From Methanobacteriota archaeon (GTDB lineage: Archaea; Thermoplasmatota; Poseidoniia; Poseidoniales; Thalassarchaeaceae), in NCBI GenBank assembly GCA_018654845.1, contig JABIKU010000035.1, positions 1 to 64,000 on the forward strand: DNA of 64,000 nt, read 5' to 3'. Of this stretch, positions 8,972 to 18,480 are shown piece after piece. The translations under genes and the position numbers were made by a program. The number at the start of each line of letters is the position of its first letter. Position 1 is the first letter of the stretch. Under the pieces are notes generated by a model. The model had not been told where the DNA came from, searched no databases, and saw only the letters and a program-made list of their open reading frames with translations.

Positions 8972-10750
8972 ATGAGGGTTGCAGTTCTTTTGGAGGATCG
9001 TTGCCAACCCAAGAAATGTAATGATGAGTGTTGGGCATTTTGTCCACCTGTTCGCAATGGAATCGAGTGTATTATCCTGGATGATTCTAGTGGTAAACCA
9101 TTGATTTCTGAACCTCTTTGCATCGGTTGCGGAATCTGTGTCACTAAGTGTCCTTTCGATGCATTGATTATTACAAATTTACCAGAAGAATTGGAAGGCG
9201 AAATGACTCATCGATATGGAGAAAACGGTTTCCGTTTGTTTAGATTACCAACACCTCGTGAAGAACAAGTCGTTGGGATTCTTGGTCCGAATGGAATGGG
9301 AAAATCAACTGCAATCAACCTGCTCTCCGGAACGATTCAACCCAATCTTGGAGACTGGACAATAAATTCAGCAGATTGGATTGATATCATAGAATCGTTT
9401 CCTCGCGGAGAATTACGAGATTACCTTCAGCTGGTCGCCGAAGATGGCGTTACAATCGCTGTGAAACCTCAGTACATCGACAAATTACCGAAAATATTTG
9501 ATGGAGATGCTAGAGAGTTACTCGAAAAGGTCGATGATCGAGGAGAATTACAAGAATATGCCGAGTTATTAGGCATCGACCATATTCTCAATCGTAAAAT
9601 CGGCCAACTATCTGGTGGGGAGTTGCAACGGGTAGCCATATGTGCAACAATGTTGAAAGAAGCAGATGTTTATTTCTTCGACGAACCATCCTCATACCTC
9701 GATATTCACGAGAGAATGAGAATGGTTCGTATCATCCAAGGATTGGCTGAAAAGGGCAAACGTATCCTTGTTGTCGAGCACGACTTAGCTATTCTCGATG
9801 TAATGTGCGATTTACTTCATATCGTTTATGGTGAACGAGCCGCCTATGGAATTTTCACACCTGCGAGATCGACAAGAACTGCGATTAATGCCTATTTAGA
9901 TGGGTTTTTGGTCGAAGAAAATGTCAGAATCAGAGATAAACCAATCCAATTTTTAAGAGGTAGAGTCCGAGGTGAAGAAATTGGTTTGCCAATTCTTGAA
10001 TGGGGGGATATGGAGAAAACACTCGGAGATTTCCATCTCAAAACCGGACAAGGAATGGTACGGAGTGCAGAGGTTGTCGGTGTCGTCGGACCGAATGCAA
10101 CAGGGAAATCCACGATGGTGAAAATGATTGCAGGTGAATTTGAGCCAGATCAAGGATGGTGTACAATGGAAGCTAAAGTATCATACAAACCACAACATGT
10201 TGCTACCGATTTTAATGGAACTGTCGAAGAATGGCTGATGACAGAAATCGGCACCAAATGGACGAGCGGAGAATTCCGAACTCAAGTAATTCGACCCTTA
10301 CAGGTTGACAAATTGCTCGAACACCGAGCGAAGAAACTATCTGGTGGGGAATTACAAGCAGTAAGTATTGCGATTTGCCTTGGTCGAGATGCAGATATTT
10401 ACCTGTTAGATGAGCCAAGTGCTCATCTTGATGCTAATGCGCGTATGGAAGCTGCTAAAGCGATTCGAAGAACGATGGAAAGTAATGAAAAGGCTGCGAT
10501 GGTTATCGACCATGACATATATTTCATTGATATTGTCAGTGATTCTCTTCTCGTCTTCGACGGCATAGGTGGAAAACACGGCAATGCCGTCGGTCCTCTA
10601 TCTCTGCGAAAGGGAATGAACAAATTCCTCAGCGACGTAGATGTAACTTTCCGGCGAGATCATGAATCACATCGGCCTAGAATCAATAAACAAAATAGTC
10701 GCAAAGATCGTGAACAAAAAGCAGCTGGTGAATACTTCTACGCAGAATGA
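8972..10750 (+). CDS. ABCE1/RLI ribosome-recycling ATPase (2x4Fe-4S ferredoxin plus two ABC domains)
   Basis: MRVAVLLEDRCQPKKCNDECWAFCPPVRNG, CIGCGICVTKCPFDA, two Walker A motifs (GPNGMGKST, GPNATGKST), two LSGGELQ signatures. Confidence 0.97.
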   Translation: MRVAVLLEDRCQPKKCNDECWAFCPPVRNGIECIILDDSSGKPLISEPLCIGCGICVTKCPFDALIITNLPEELEGEMTHRYGENGFRLFRLPTPREEQVVGILGPNGMGKSTAINLLSGTIQPNLGDWTINSADWIDIIESFPRGELRDYLQLVAEDGVTIAVKPQYIDKLPKIFDGDARELLEKVDDRGELQEYAELLGIDHILNRKIGQLSGGELQRVAICATMLKEADVYFFDEPSSYLDIHERMRMVRIIQGLAEKGKRILVVEHDLAILDVMCDLLHIVYGERAAYGIFTPARSTRTAINAYLDGFLVEENVRIRDKPIQFLRGRVRGEEIGLPILEWGDMEKTLGDFHLKTGQGMVRSAEVVGVVGPNATGKSTMVKMIAGEFEPDQGWCTMEAKVSYKPQHVATDFNGTVEEWLMTEIGTKWTSGEFRTQVIRPLQVDKLLEHRAKKLSGGELQAVSIAICLGRDADIYLLDEPSAHLDANARMEAAKAIRRTMESNEKAAMVIDHDIYFIDIVSDSLLVFDGIGGKHGNAVGPLSLRKGMNKFLSDVDVTFRRDHESHRPRINKQNSRKDREQKAAGEYFYAE

Positions 10751-10793
10751 GAACAACCGTTGGATTCTTGAATGAGGCTTTTGACGAAACACT

Positions 10794-11333
10794 GTGTCAG
10801 ATACCGAGGATGAGGTCCATTCAGAGCCAGAACCGGAGTCAGATGAGATGACTGACGACAATATTATCGAAGAAAATGAAATCATCGACCCGATTGCCGT
10901 CCTCGAAGAACAAATTGCAGAATTAGAAAAAGAATTACAATATAGAGCTGCAGAAATTTCCAATGTTCGACAGCGAGGAGCTCGTGATAGATCTGAAATT
11001 CTCAAATTTCGCAGCGTGAAACTTGCTACTAATATTCTCCCAGTCCTCGATGGACTTGAAAAAGCTCTTAATTCCTCTAACAGCGACTCAGAATCATTAA
11101 TTGAAGGAGTCAGAATGACCCTAAATGCCCTAAAATCGACATTAGAATCGGAAGGTGTTGTCAAGGTTGAAGCCAAAGGGAAGATTTTCAATCCTTCAAC
11201 TATGGAAGCAATCGCCACCATCCCAGCACCAAAAGGTACCGAACTAGGTACAGTTATCGAAGTAATAGAAGAAGGGTATACCCTCCATGAGAGGGTCCTT
11301 CGGCCAGCCAAAGTAATAGTTTCGGGAAATTAA
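10794..11333 (+). CDS. grpE: GrpE nucleotide exchange factor, GTG start
   Basis: Coiled-coil acidic N-terminus; LPVLDGLEKAL, KVEAKGKIFNPSTMEAI, GYTLHERVLRPAKVIVSG. Confidence 0.9.
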   Translation: MSDTEDEVHSEPEPESDEMTDDNIIEENEIIDPIAVLEEQIAELEKELQYRAAEISNVRQRGARDRSEILKFRSVKLATNILPVLDGLEKALNSSNSDSESLIEGVRMTLNALKSTLESEGVVKVEAKGKIFNPSTMEAIATIPAPKGTELGTVIEVIEEGYTLHERVLRPAKVIVSGN

Positions 11334-11387
11334 TTACTGACTTCTTTCCATAAGTAGTTAATAATTCAATTAGACTCGCCTAAGGTA

Positions 11388-12662
11388 ATGGCTTCAACTT
11401 CAAATATTATTTTATCATTCTTAATGGTTTTTTCAATGCTAATGGCTGGATGCACTGGTGAAGAAATTGCCGAGCCAGAAGACATTGTCGGTTGTATGGA
11501 TAATCAAGCGATAAATTATGATCCTGACGCGACAGTTGAGATAACCGACACATGTGAGTACGCCGATTCAGATAATGATGGAATTCGAGACATCGACGAA
11601 ATTCTCGGTTGTATGGATTCTGCAGCGACAAATTTCGATTCCCTCGCGACCGATGATGATGGATCTTGCCTAATTCCATGGGAATCTGAATATGGAGTCA
11701 ATTGGGTGCAGCAATTCCCCGGAGGAGATTGTGAATGTGCAGATGGTACAGAGTGGTTCTTTTGGTCTAGAGATGCTGACCCAAGCAAAGTATTACTGTA
11801 TTTTGAAGGTGGTGGAGCTTGCTTTGAGGATTCAGGTTGCAAATTCCAGGGTGGTACTTTCAAAACATCAATTTCTTCAGATGGTCCTGCAGATGGTTCA
11901 GTATTTAACTCAGATTTTGGTGGAGTATCTAACCTCAGAAACCCAGCAAATCCCTTCGCAGATTGGTCGATTGTTTACGTCCCGTATTGCACAGGTGATA
12001 TCCACTTAGGTAATGCTGTCACTGAATATGCATATGCGGAAGTAAACCATAGCGGCCACAATAACGCCCAAGCAGCATACAATTTTTTGACCTCACACTA
12101 TACTGATGCGAGTAAAATTTTCGTAACAGGTTCTAGTGCTGGTTCATTCCCAGCTCCATTCTACGGTATCCTCGCATCAAATTCTTACCCAGATGCCGAA
12201 ATTACTGTTTTCAACGATGGAAGTGGCGGTGTGTACACAAATGGAACTTACGACATAGTCAGCAATTGGAATTTAAATGAAACGATGAGTGACTTCTTAT
12301 CTGAATATCAGGATTTCAATTTCTTTGACAGTGCGGATATGGTGATTCAAACTTGGAACCATGATAATTTTATTAGGTTTGGAAGATATGATAATACTGA
12401 AGATAATACAATGAAATATTTCAATGCATTACTCGGAAACGACGTACAGGTCACTTACTCAAGCCAAATCTTTGCCAGTGAGCAAAAGATTGAGGACGCT
12501 GGAATTGATGTGTCTGGATATATTGCTCCAGGACCTGATCACACGATTTTGGGGTCTGACAGGTTCTATACCCTAGAAGTAGAAGGAGTTCTGTTCGTAG
12601 ATTGGTTTACCGCTTTTGTAAACGGTGAGAATATTGACGATGTTCATTGTACTAATTGTTGA
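11388..12662 (+). CDS. Pectinacetylesterase/Notum-like serine hydrolase lipoprotein
   Basis: Lipobox MLMAGC; YFEGGGACFE, FVTGSSAGSFPAPF, IVYVPYCTGDIHLG; two N-terminal GCMDxxAxNxDxxAT repeats. Confidence 0.75.
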   Translation: MASTSNIILSFLMVFSMLMAGCTGEEIAEPEDIVGCMDNQAINYDPDATVEITDTCEYADSDNDGIRDIDEILGCMDSAATNFDSLATDDDGSCLIPWESEYGVNWVQQFPGGDCECADGTEWFFWSRDADPSKVLLYFEGGGACFEDSGCKFQGGTFKTSISSDGPADGSVFNSDFGGVSNLRNPANPFADWSIVYVPYCTGDIHLGNAVTEYAYAEVNHSGHNNAQAAYNFLTSHYTDASKIFVTGSSAGSFPAPFYGILASNSYPDAEITVFNDGSGGVYTNGTYDIVSNWNLNETMSDFLSEYQDFNFFDSADMVIQTWNHDNFIRFGRYDNTEDNTMKYFNALLGNDVQVTYSSQIFASEQKIEDAGIDVSGYIAPGPDHTILGSDRFYTLEVEGVLFVDWFTAFVNGENIDDVHCTNC

Positions 12663-12667
12663 TTAGA

Positions 12668-13282
12668 TTAACCAACTGGCTCTCCACCGTCTCCCAAGAA
12701 TGCAAGGCGCCTGAGACCATCAATTTCGATTAAATGACTCACAACAGATTTTGGTATCGATGGAGATAAAACCATCAAAATAGCATCAGAATCAGTTACC
12801 GTTGACATCATCATTGCAGTACCACGAACTCTCCAACCTTCATATTGATCCCTTGCTTCTAAAGCGGTCAATTCAACTTGCCATCCTGCGGTTTCATACA
12901 AATTCGCACTAGCCACATCACTGGTGAAAAAGACTCCAGCATTACCGTGGTATTGCGAAGCGTGTTCAACCCAATTTGATGGGTCATCAATATCGGGAAT
13001 TGCAATAATTTCAGCAGAATCAATTCCCGCCGAATCAAGCCAAATCTGAATCATCTCTACTCGCTCTTCCCATGACCATGGATTTGTCATACTTTGAGAC
13101 CTATTCGAAGAACCAATAGCGATAATTAATTTGTTAGTAGGCAAATTTTTGCATCTCCAATTTTCAGCCGCCTCGACCATAAGTGCATGACCACGGTGAA
13201 ATGGCTGAAATCGTCCTAAGACTACTACTCCGGGTTCCCTTCCCCGCTCCGGTGGCACTGGGATTAATGGCAACTCTGTCAA
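12668..13282 (-). CDS. nadM: Nicotinamide-nucleotide adenylyltransferase, archaeal NadM type
   Basis: VVLGRFQPFHRGHALMVE nucleotidyltransferase motif; NPWSWEERVEMI; RGTAMM. Confidence 0.88.
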   Translation of the reverse strand: MTELPLIPVPPERGREPGVVVLGRFQPFHRGHALMVEAAENWRCKNLPTNKLIIAIGSSNRSQSMTNPWSWEERVEMIQIWLDSAGIDSAEIIAIPDIDDPSNWVEHASQYHGNAGVFFTSDVASANLYETAGWQVELTALEARDQYEGWRVRGTAMMMSTVTDSDAILMVLSPSIPKSVVSHLIEIDGLRRLAFLGDGGEPVG

Positions 13283-13962
13283 CGATTCACCGCCATATGT
13301 TCTGCCATAGAAAGTTTGTCAAATTTCCATAATAGAGAATTTAAGAATTCGCGGCCAATCAAAAGAGAATTTTTCTCATTCTGGACTGATTTCAAAAATT
13401 CATGTAAGGATTCTGCTGCGAGACGATGTGCCGCCATTGTCGGTAATATTCTAGGATCTTTCGAAGGTTCCATCGTCTCACCCAACTTCTCCCTTCGACC
13501 CATCCAATCAAGAATTACTGATTCGGAATACTCGCTGGAGACTAAATCCATCAATTTTAAAGAAAATTCCGACCAAATTGAATATTCTAAGAATTCATCA
13601 ACATCTTCGATTTTACGCCCAATTATTGGCTCAACATACAAAAATAATCTAGCGTCCCAACAACGCCATTCACTGTATGAACACCACCTAGCAAATAGAA
13701 TTGCCAGCTCAGAGATTCGCTCTATATTCATCGTCTGATCCTCTAAGGGAATGTCTAGAGAAAAATCTTGATTAGAGTCGAACCATTCAAGAATTTCACC
13801 CTCTAAATCAACATCAAATTCCCGATGGAAGTTTTCATTAATAATTGGGCGAAAGCCCCTTAAACTTCGTGTTTTCATTCCTTCAAATATCTTCAAAAGA
13901 GGTTTTTGACAAAGAAGAAAATACGATTCTCTTTCAACCAAGTAAAGCAAAATATCCGCCAC
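13279..13962 (-). CDS. Hypothetical protein, overlaps nadM start by 4 nt
   Basis: 227-aa ORF, translationally coupled to nadM; no family recognised; start uncertain. Confidence 0.6.
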   Translation of the reverse strand: MADILLYLVERESYFLLCQKPLLKIFEGMKTRSLRGFRPIINENFHREFDVDLEGEILEWFDSNQDFSLDIPLEDQTMNIERISELAILFARWCSYSEWRCWDARLFLYVEPIIGRKIEDVDEFLEYSIWSEFSLKLMDLVSSEYSESVILDWMGRREKLGETMEPSKDPRILPTMAAHRLAAESLHEFLKSVQNEKNSLLIGREFLNSLLWKFDKLSMAEHMAVNR

Positions 13963-14006
13963 TTCATCCCCCCCTTGACAGCCTCTAGTAAACCGACCTC
14001 GATTAA

Positions 14007-14378
14007 CTAACTGATTATTCCCTCATCAACCCAAGTATGTAGACAATCTTGCAATAATTTTGGCAAATGTTCGATGGCAGGATCATCTTCTGAAAAGAAG
14101 CGCAAAGTACACTTTCCAGTTTTATGCTTCAGTAAGGACTCTGGCATCGAAAAAACTAGATGAGGATTTCTGTAAAGTGGATTTAGATAAATTGAAACAT
14201 GCGTTTTTTGAATGCAAATTGCAAGAAATGATTCAAACTGACTCTTAGTATAATATTTCACCAATTTGTAATATCCCAAATCCTCTCTCATCAAGTCTAG
14301 AGGGCCTTCTAATTCCTTCGCGATTTTCTTCAGCACTTCCCAGAGCGGAAGCAAAGCGGGATTCTTGACCCAATCCAT
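14007..14378 (-). CDS. Hypothetical small protein (possible DUF1801/YdhG-like fold)
   Basis: 123-aa ORF in an otherwise empty interval; KHKTGKCTLRFFSEDDPAIEHLPKLLQDCL resembles the C-terminal part of DUF1801-like proteins. Confidence 0.5.
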   Translation of the reverse strand: MDWVKNPALLPLWEVLKKIAKELEGPLDLMREDLGYYKLVKYYTKSQFESFLAICIQKTHVSIYLNPLYRNPHLVFSMPESLLKHKTGKCTLRFFSEDDPAIEHLPKLLQDCLHTWVDEGIIS

Positions 14379-14501
14379 AATCCGGTCGAGAGAGTATATT
14401 GGATAGAACGCTTCCCACTGTTCAGTGTCTTAAGTTGCATCGGATTGAAGAACTGGGGGCTCGGCGCCAAACCAATAACAACCGATGTGGGTGGGACTTG
14501 A

Positions 14502-15617
14502 ATGGCGACAATCGAGGAGCAAATCAAAGTCCTTGAAGAAGAGATTACCAAAACAAAATCCAATAAAGCAACACAAGGTCATCTGGGTAAGATTAAGGCG
14601 AAAATTGCAGCTCTCCGCGAACGTAAGGAGAAGGCAAACGCCCACGCAAAAGCTAGCGGAGGAGGTCATGGATTTGAAGTCAAAAAATCGGGCGATGCTT
14701 CGGTGGCATTGGTTGGATTTCCGAGCGTTGGAAAATCTAGTCTAATCTCTCAATTGACAGATGTGAAATCAGAAACTGGTGACTTCGCCTTTACCACACT
14801 AACATGCATACCCGGTTTAATGGAACATCGTGGTGCGAAAATTCAGATTCTTGATTTACCTGGACTAATCAAAGGTGCTGCAGATGGCAAAGGAAGAGGA
14901 AGAGAAATTCTCAATGTCATCCGTGGATCAGACATGGTTCTTTACGTTCTGGATCCATTCCAGGGCTCACACTTTGATATCCTCGACCATGAATTATGGA
15001 AGGCTGGATTACGATTGAACCAACCTGTACCTCAAGTATTCATCACCAGAACTAGCCGAGGAGGTATTGTAGTTCGCAGCACGGTTGAGCAGACAAATTT
15101 AACAACAGAAGAAATCCAATCAATTGTACGAACCTTCGGCATAGTTTCGGCAACTGTCACATTGCGTACCAATGTTACCGATGACCATATCGTCGATACA
15201 TTGGCCGGTAATCGAATCTACAACAACGCTGTAATCGTCATTAACAAAATAGATTTAGCCAATGAAGAAGAATTGCAAAAAACTAGGAACGTAATACCTA
15301 GTGGTTGGCCTATCCTTGAGGTTTCAGCAAAGACTGGACAAGGAATAGGCGGCATGAAAGATTTCATTTTCGAAAATTTACACTTCATGTCGATATTTCT
15401 CAAACCTCAAGGTCAAGAAGCAGATTTGATAGAACCTCTTATTGTCAAAGATACATCCACTGTACGCGATGTATGTGCGAAATTGCATAGAGATTTTGTT
15501 AGAAAATATCGTTATGCTCGTGTCAAGGGACCGAGTGCTAAATTTGATTGGCAACGAGTGGGTTTGGACCACCAATTGAAAGATGGTGATATTCTTTCAA
15601 TAATTCTTAGAAGATAA
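14502..15617 (+). CDS. DRG/Rbg-family OBG-like GTPase with C-terminal TGS domain
   Basis: VALVGFPSVGKSSLISQLTDVKSETGDFAFTTLTCIPGLMEHRGAKIQILDLPGLIKGAADGKGRGRE; TGS domain at C-terminus. Confidence 0.96.
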   Translation: MATIEEQIKVLEEEITKTKSNKATQGHLGKIKAKIAALRERKEKANAHAKASGGGHGFEVKKSGDASVALVGFPSVGKSSLISQLTDVKSETGDFAFTTLTCIPGLMEHRGAKIQILDLPGLIKGAADGKGRGREILNVIRGSDMVLYVLDPFQGSHFDILDHELWKAGLRLNQPVPQVFITRTSRGGIVVRSTVEQTNLTTEEIQSIVRTFGIVSATVTLRTNVTDDHIVDTLAGNRIYNNAVIVINKIDLANEEELQKTRNVIPSGWPILEVSAKTGQGIGGMKDFIFENLHFMSIFLKPQGQEADLIEPLIVKDTSTVRDVCAKLHRDFVRKYRYARVKGPSAKFDWQRVGLDHQLKDGDILSIILRR

Positions 15618-15672
15618 TATTCACAGATTTACCCTTACGATGTATTGAGGAATAGTAAGTGTTCCGAGCCTC

Positions 15673-16434
15673 ATGGGCAATGATGGCGGCGAGCTCTTTT
15701 CTCGAGCGGATATCGTTGGTTTAATCGGACATTTTCAGTCGAGAGCAAAACTGATTTTGTTAATGTTTTTTATCGGATTTATCGGTGGTTACCCAGGGGC
15801 TGGCGAGGCAATAACTTGGTTATTACAAGCAGATGGTTTTCTTCCAGAAGGAGTTCAAGTCATCATATTACAACCGATGGAAATAGTACTATTGCAACTG
15901 AGAATCGCGACTCAGATTGGTTTTTCTCTCGCATTTATTACAATCATTTGCGATTTAGGGTGGAATGGAAGAACGATATTAGCTAAGGCGCGAAGAAACG
16001 CAAAAGAAATTGAAATTTCTAGATTCAAACCACTCATTCAGGTAATTATTGCGATCTTCATTCTTGGATTACTAGGGGCACTATATGCAAAAGAAATTTT
16101 AATTCCGATGTTACTAGATTATTTGGCAGCGGATGCTGCCTCATCGGGATTGTCAAATACTTGGCAATTACAATCTTGGATTGGATTTATTGTAGGGCTA
16201 TTTTTTGGGTCAATAATCGGCTTTCAAGTTCCAATTCTTGTCATACTCCTTCTGAGAGCCGGCTTGATTGAGCATCAAACGATTATTGAGAATAGAGGAC
16301 TGTTTTGGTTCAGTGCACTTTTTCTTGGCGCAATGCTTTCACCACCTGACCCGCTCTCGTTATTCCTTGTCGGCGGTCCAATTTTGATTCTTATAGAACT
16401 TGCATTATTGTCGGAAAAATATTTCCAAAAATAA
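15673..16434 (+). CDS. tatC: Sec-independent (Tat) protein translocase TatC
   Basis: IGHFQSRAKLI N-terminal motif; QPMEIVLLQLRIATQIG; FQVPILVILLLRAGLI...FLGAMLSPPDPLSLFLVGGPILILIELALL. Confidence 0.8.
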   Translation: MGNDGGELFSRADIVGLIGHFQSRAKLILLMFFIGFIGGYPGAGEAITWLLQADGFLPEGVQVIILQPMEIVLLQLRIATQIGFSLAFITIICDLGWNGRTILAKARRNAKEIEISRFKPLIQVIIAIFILGLLGALYAKEILIPMLLDYLAADAASSGLSNTWQLQSWIGFIVGLFFGSIIGFQVPILVILLLRAGLIEHQTIIENRGLFWFSALFLGAMLSPPDPLSLFLVGGPILILIELALLSEKYFQK

Positions 16435-16440
16435 CCGATC

Positions 16441-18378
16441 TCATTCAACTTGGATACCACGGTTGCGGGCATCTTCTGCTTGTGCATCTGCGCGGCCAGC
16501 ATCAACATCGACACTTCGCATCAATACGGTTCCGATAATGATGAGGACGCAGAAACTAGCAACACCAACTCTGCTATCGTATGTTATGGTTAGGTATGTG
16601 TACATCGCAGGACCCATCAAAGCGGCAACTTTGCCGAAGAAGCCAAAGAAGCCAAAGAATTCGGCGCTGCGAGTCTCTGGGACCATCTGACCGAATAGAG
16701 AGCGTGCGAGGCCTTGTGAGCCTCCGAGGAGGGCACCGGCCATACAGCCGAGGAGGAGAAATTGAATATTGACTCCTATACCCATTGGCTCCCAAACAGC
16801 TGCTCTGATTTTCTCAGGAATGATGTCAACCGGCCCATCGCCAAGGCTGGTCGGATGATTATCTCCCATACCTCTTTCTGTATCGAGAGGGCCATTACTG
16901 ACAGAGTAACTGAAACGATTCTTAGCATCGAAAGAGGCAAAGAAATCCGTCATTCGGTCAATATCTGAAGTGGAAACTATCATTGAAGAATCCAATGGAT
17001 CATTGAAGGAATAAACGACTTGCTCGGTGTAATAATCATTCACATGAACAGCCACCATATCGTTCCATTCGTTAACCCAATCCTGTTCATCGCCCTCAAC
17101 CGCAATCTCAAGGGCGTAGGCGTTTTCGCCAATCGTGATAATGTATTGACCAGCCCCCTCTATCCTCTGCTCTATCCAAGTAGTGGAAAGCCCATCCGGA
17201 TGGCTCGACGGGTCGTATGGGTCGGTCCCAGCGGCAATTTCCACTTCATTACTATACCAATCTCCATCGATATTGTCATCGTATGTATCTGCTATTCCGT
17301 CGCCATCAGAATCCCAATCAAATTGGATATCATGTTCAACGTGGTCAGTGAGGGTGAGAGGAGCGAAAGACATTGCGCCAAGGATGACGATGACCCAACC
17401 GACCAAAGAGATGGTTAAGGCATTCTTGGTACTCGTTTTTTCGGCTAATTTTGTGAATCCTATAGCGCATGGAGCAGCAACGAACTGGATAATGAGAATC
17501 GTCAACATCAGCGTCCCAGTTGTCAATCCTAAAACGACGATTCCGTAAATTCCGGCTAAAGCCGTGACGCTGTTGATTCCATCGATGAAGAATAAGAATG
17601 CCAACATATAGATGAAAAGAGTTCGGAATGAACTCATTGACTTGATTGTCTTGATCACTTCACCTGTCGCCATCTTGGCAGAAGCGAATACACCCAACTT
17701 CTCCATTTCATTCTCGATGGGAGGTTCTGGCACATACTTGAACGTCAACATGGCGAATCCCATCCACCAAACACCAGAGGAGGCCATAATAAATGGAATT
17801 ACCCAATCAGCTACAATGAAGGAGAAGAGAATGAAGTGGAATAAAAGCAGCAAACCACCGCCAATATACCCGTAGGCATAAGCTAAATTGGAAATTCTAT
17901 CCATCTCATCGTCGGTACCCATATGAGGCAGTAAAGCATTGTAAAAAACGCCTGCACCATTCAGTCCGATATTCGCTATGACGAACATTATTAGCAACCA
18001 AACCCATTGTCTCGATACGTCAAACATTGGGCTAAAGGCGAGTAATAAGGTCGCTCCAGCTCCCATTATCGTGAAAACTCGTAACCACCACATCTTGATT
18101 GTTCGCAGGTCGGCAATGACACCAAGAGACGGGCTAACCAAAGCCACAAGCAAGGCTGCGACTGTGACCCCGAGGGACCAAACCGCATCCCCGGTCATGG
18201 ATTGGCCGAGAATAACGGTATCCAAGCCATTCGCTTTCAAGAATAGATATCCGAACCAGGCAGGTCCGACCGCAGAGGTCACCGAAGTCTCGAATGAGGA
18301 TTTACCCCAGTCGTAAAATGCATATCCGCGAACTGCTTTAGGGTCTGATGCGCGGTCTAGTTGAATTGTCTCTGACAT
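16441..18378 (-). CDS. MFS/UMF1 (Atg22-like) transporter with large Asp-rich extracytoplasmic insertion
   Basis: ETIQLDRASDPKAVRGYAFYDWGKSSFETSV is typical UMF1; 12-TM-like hydrophobicity interrupted by DSDGDGIADTYDDNIDGD insertion. Confidence 0.85.
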   Translation of the reverse strand: MSETIQLDRASDPKAVRGYAFYDWGKSSFETSVTSAVGPAWFGYLFLKANGLDTVILGQSMTGDAVWSLGVTVAALLVALVSPSLGVIADLRTIKMWWLRVFTIMGAGATLLLAFSPMFDVSRQWVWLLIMFVIANIGLNGAGVFYNALLPHMGTDDEMDRISNLAYAYGYIGGGLLLLFHFILFSFIVADWVIPFIMASSGVWWMGFAMLTFKYVPEPPIENEMEKLGVFASAKMATGEVIKTIKSMSSFRTLFIYMLAFLFFIDGINSVTALAGIYGIVVLGLTTGTLMLTILIIQFVAAPCAIGFTKLAEKTSTKNALTISLVGWVIVILGAMSFAPLTLTDHVEHDIQFDWDSDGDGIADTYDDNIDGDWYSNEVEIAAGTDPYDPSSHPDGLSTTWIEQRIEGAGQYIITIGENAYALEIAVEGDEQDWVNEWNDMVAVHVNDYYTEQVVYSFNDPLDSSMIVSTSDIDRMTDFFASFDAKNRFSYSVSNGPLDTERGMGDNHPTSLGDGPVDIIPEKIRAAVWEPMGIGVNIQFLLLGCMAGALLGGSQGLARSLFGQMVPETRSAEFFGFFGFFGKVAALMGPAMYTYLTITYDSRVGVASFCVLIIIGTVLMRSVDVDAGRADAQAEDARNRGIQVE

Positions 18379-18480
18379 GGTAATACCTAACGGTCGGTAT
18401 TCATCTAAGGGTATTAGCATTGGGGCTTAGGAGAGTATAGAATAGGTCTTGTTCAAAATGAAGAATGCCTGCGCAGTACA

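Noticed and set aside
10667-11311. 214-aa minus-strand ORF
   Set aside because: Fully antisense to grpE, Ser-rich low-complexity translation typical of antisense frames; no recognisable motif.
17020-17548. Overlapping plus-strand ORFs of 132 and 121 aa
   Set aside because: Antisense to the MFS transporter insertion; low-complexity.
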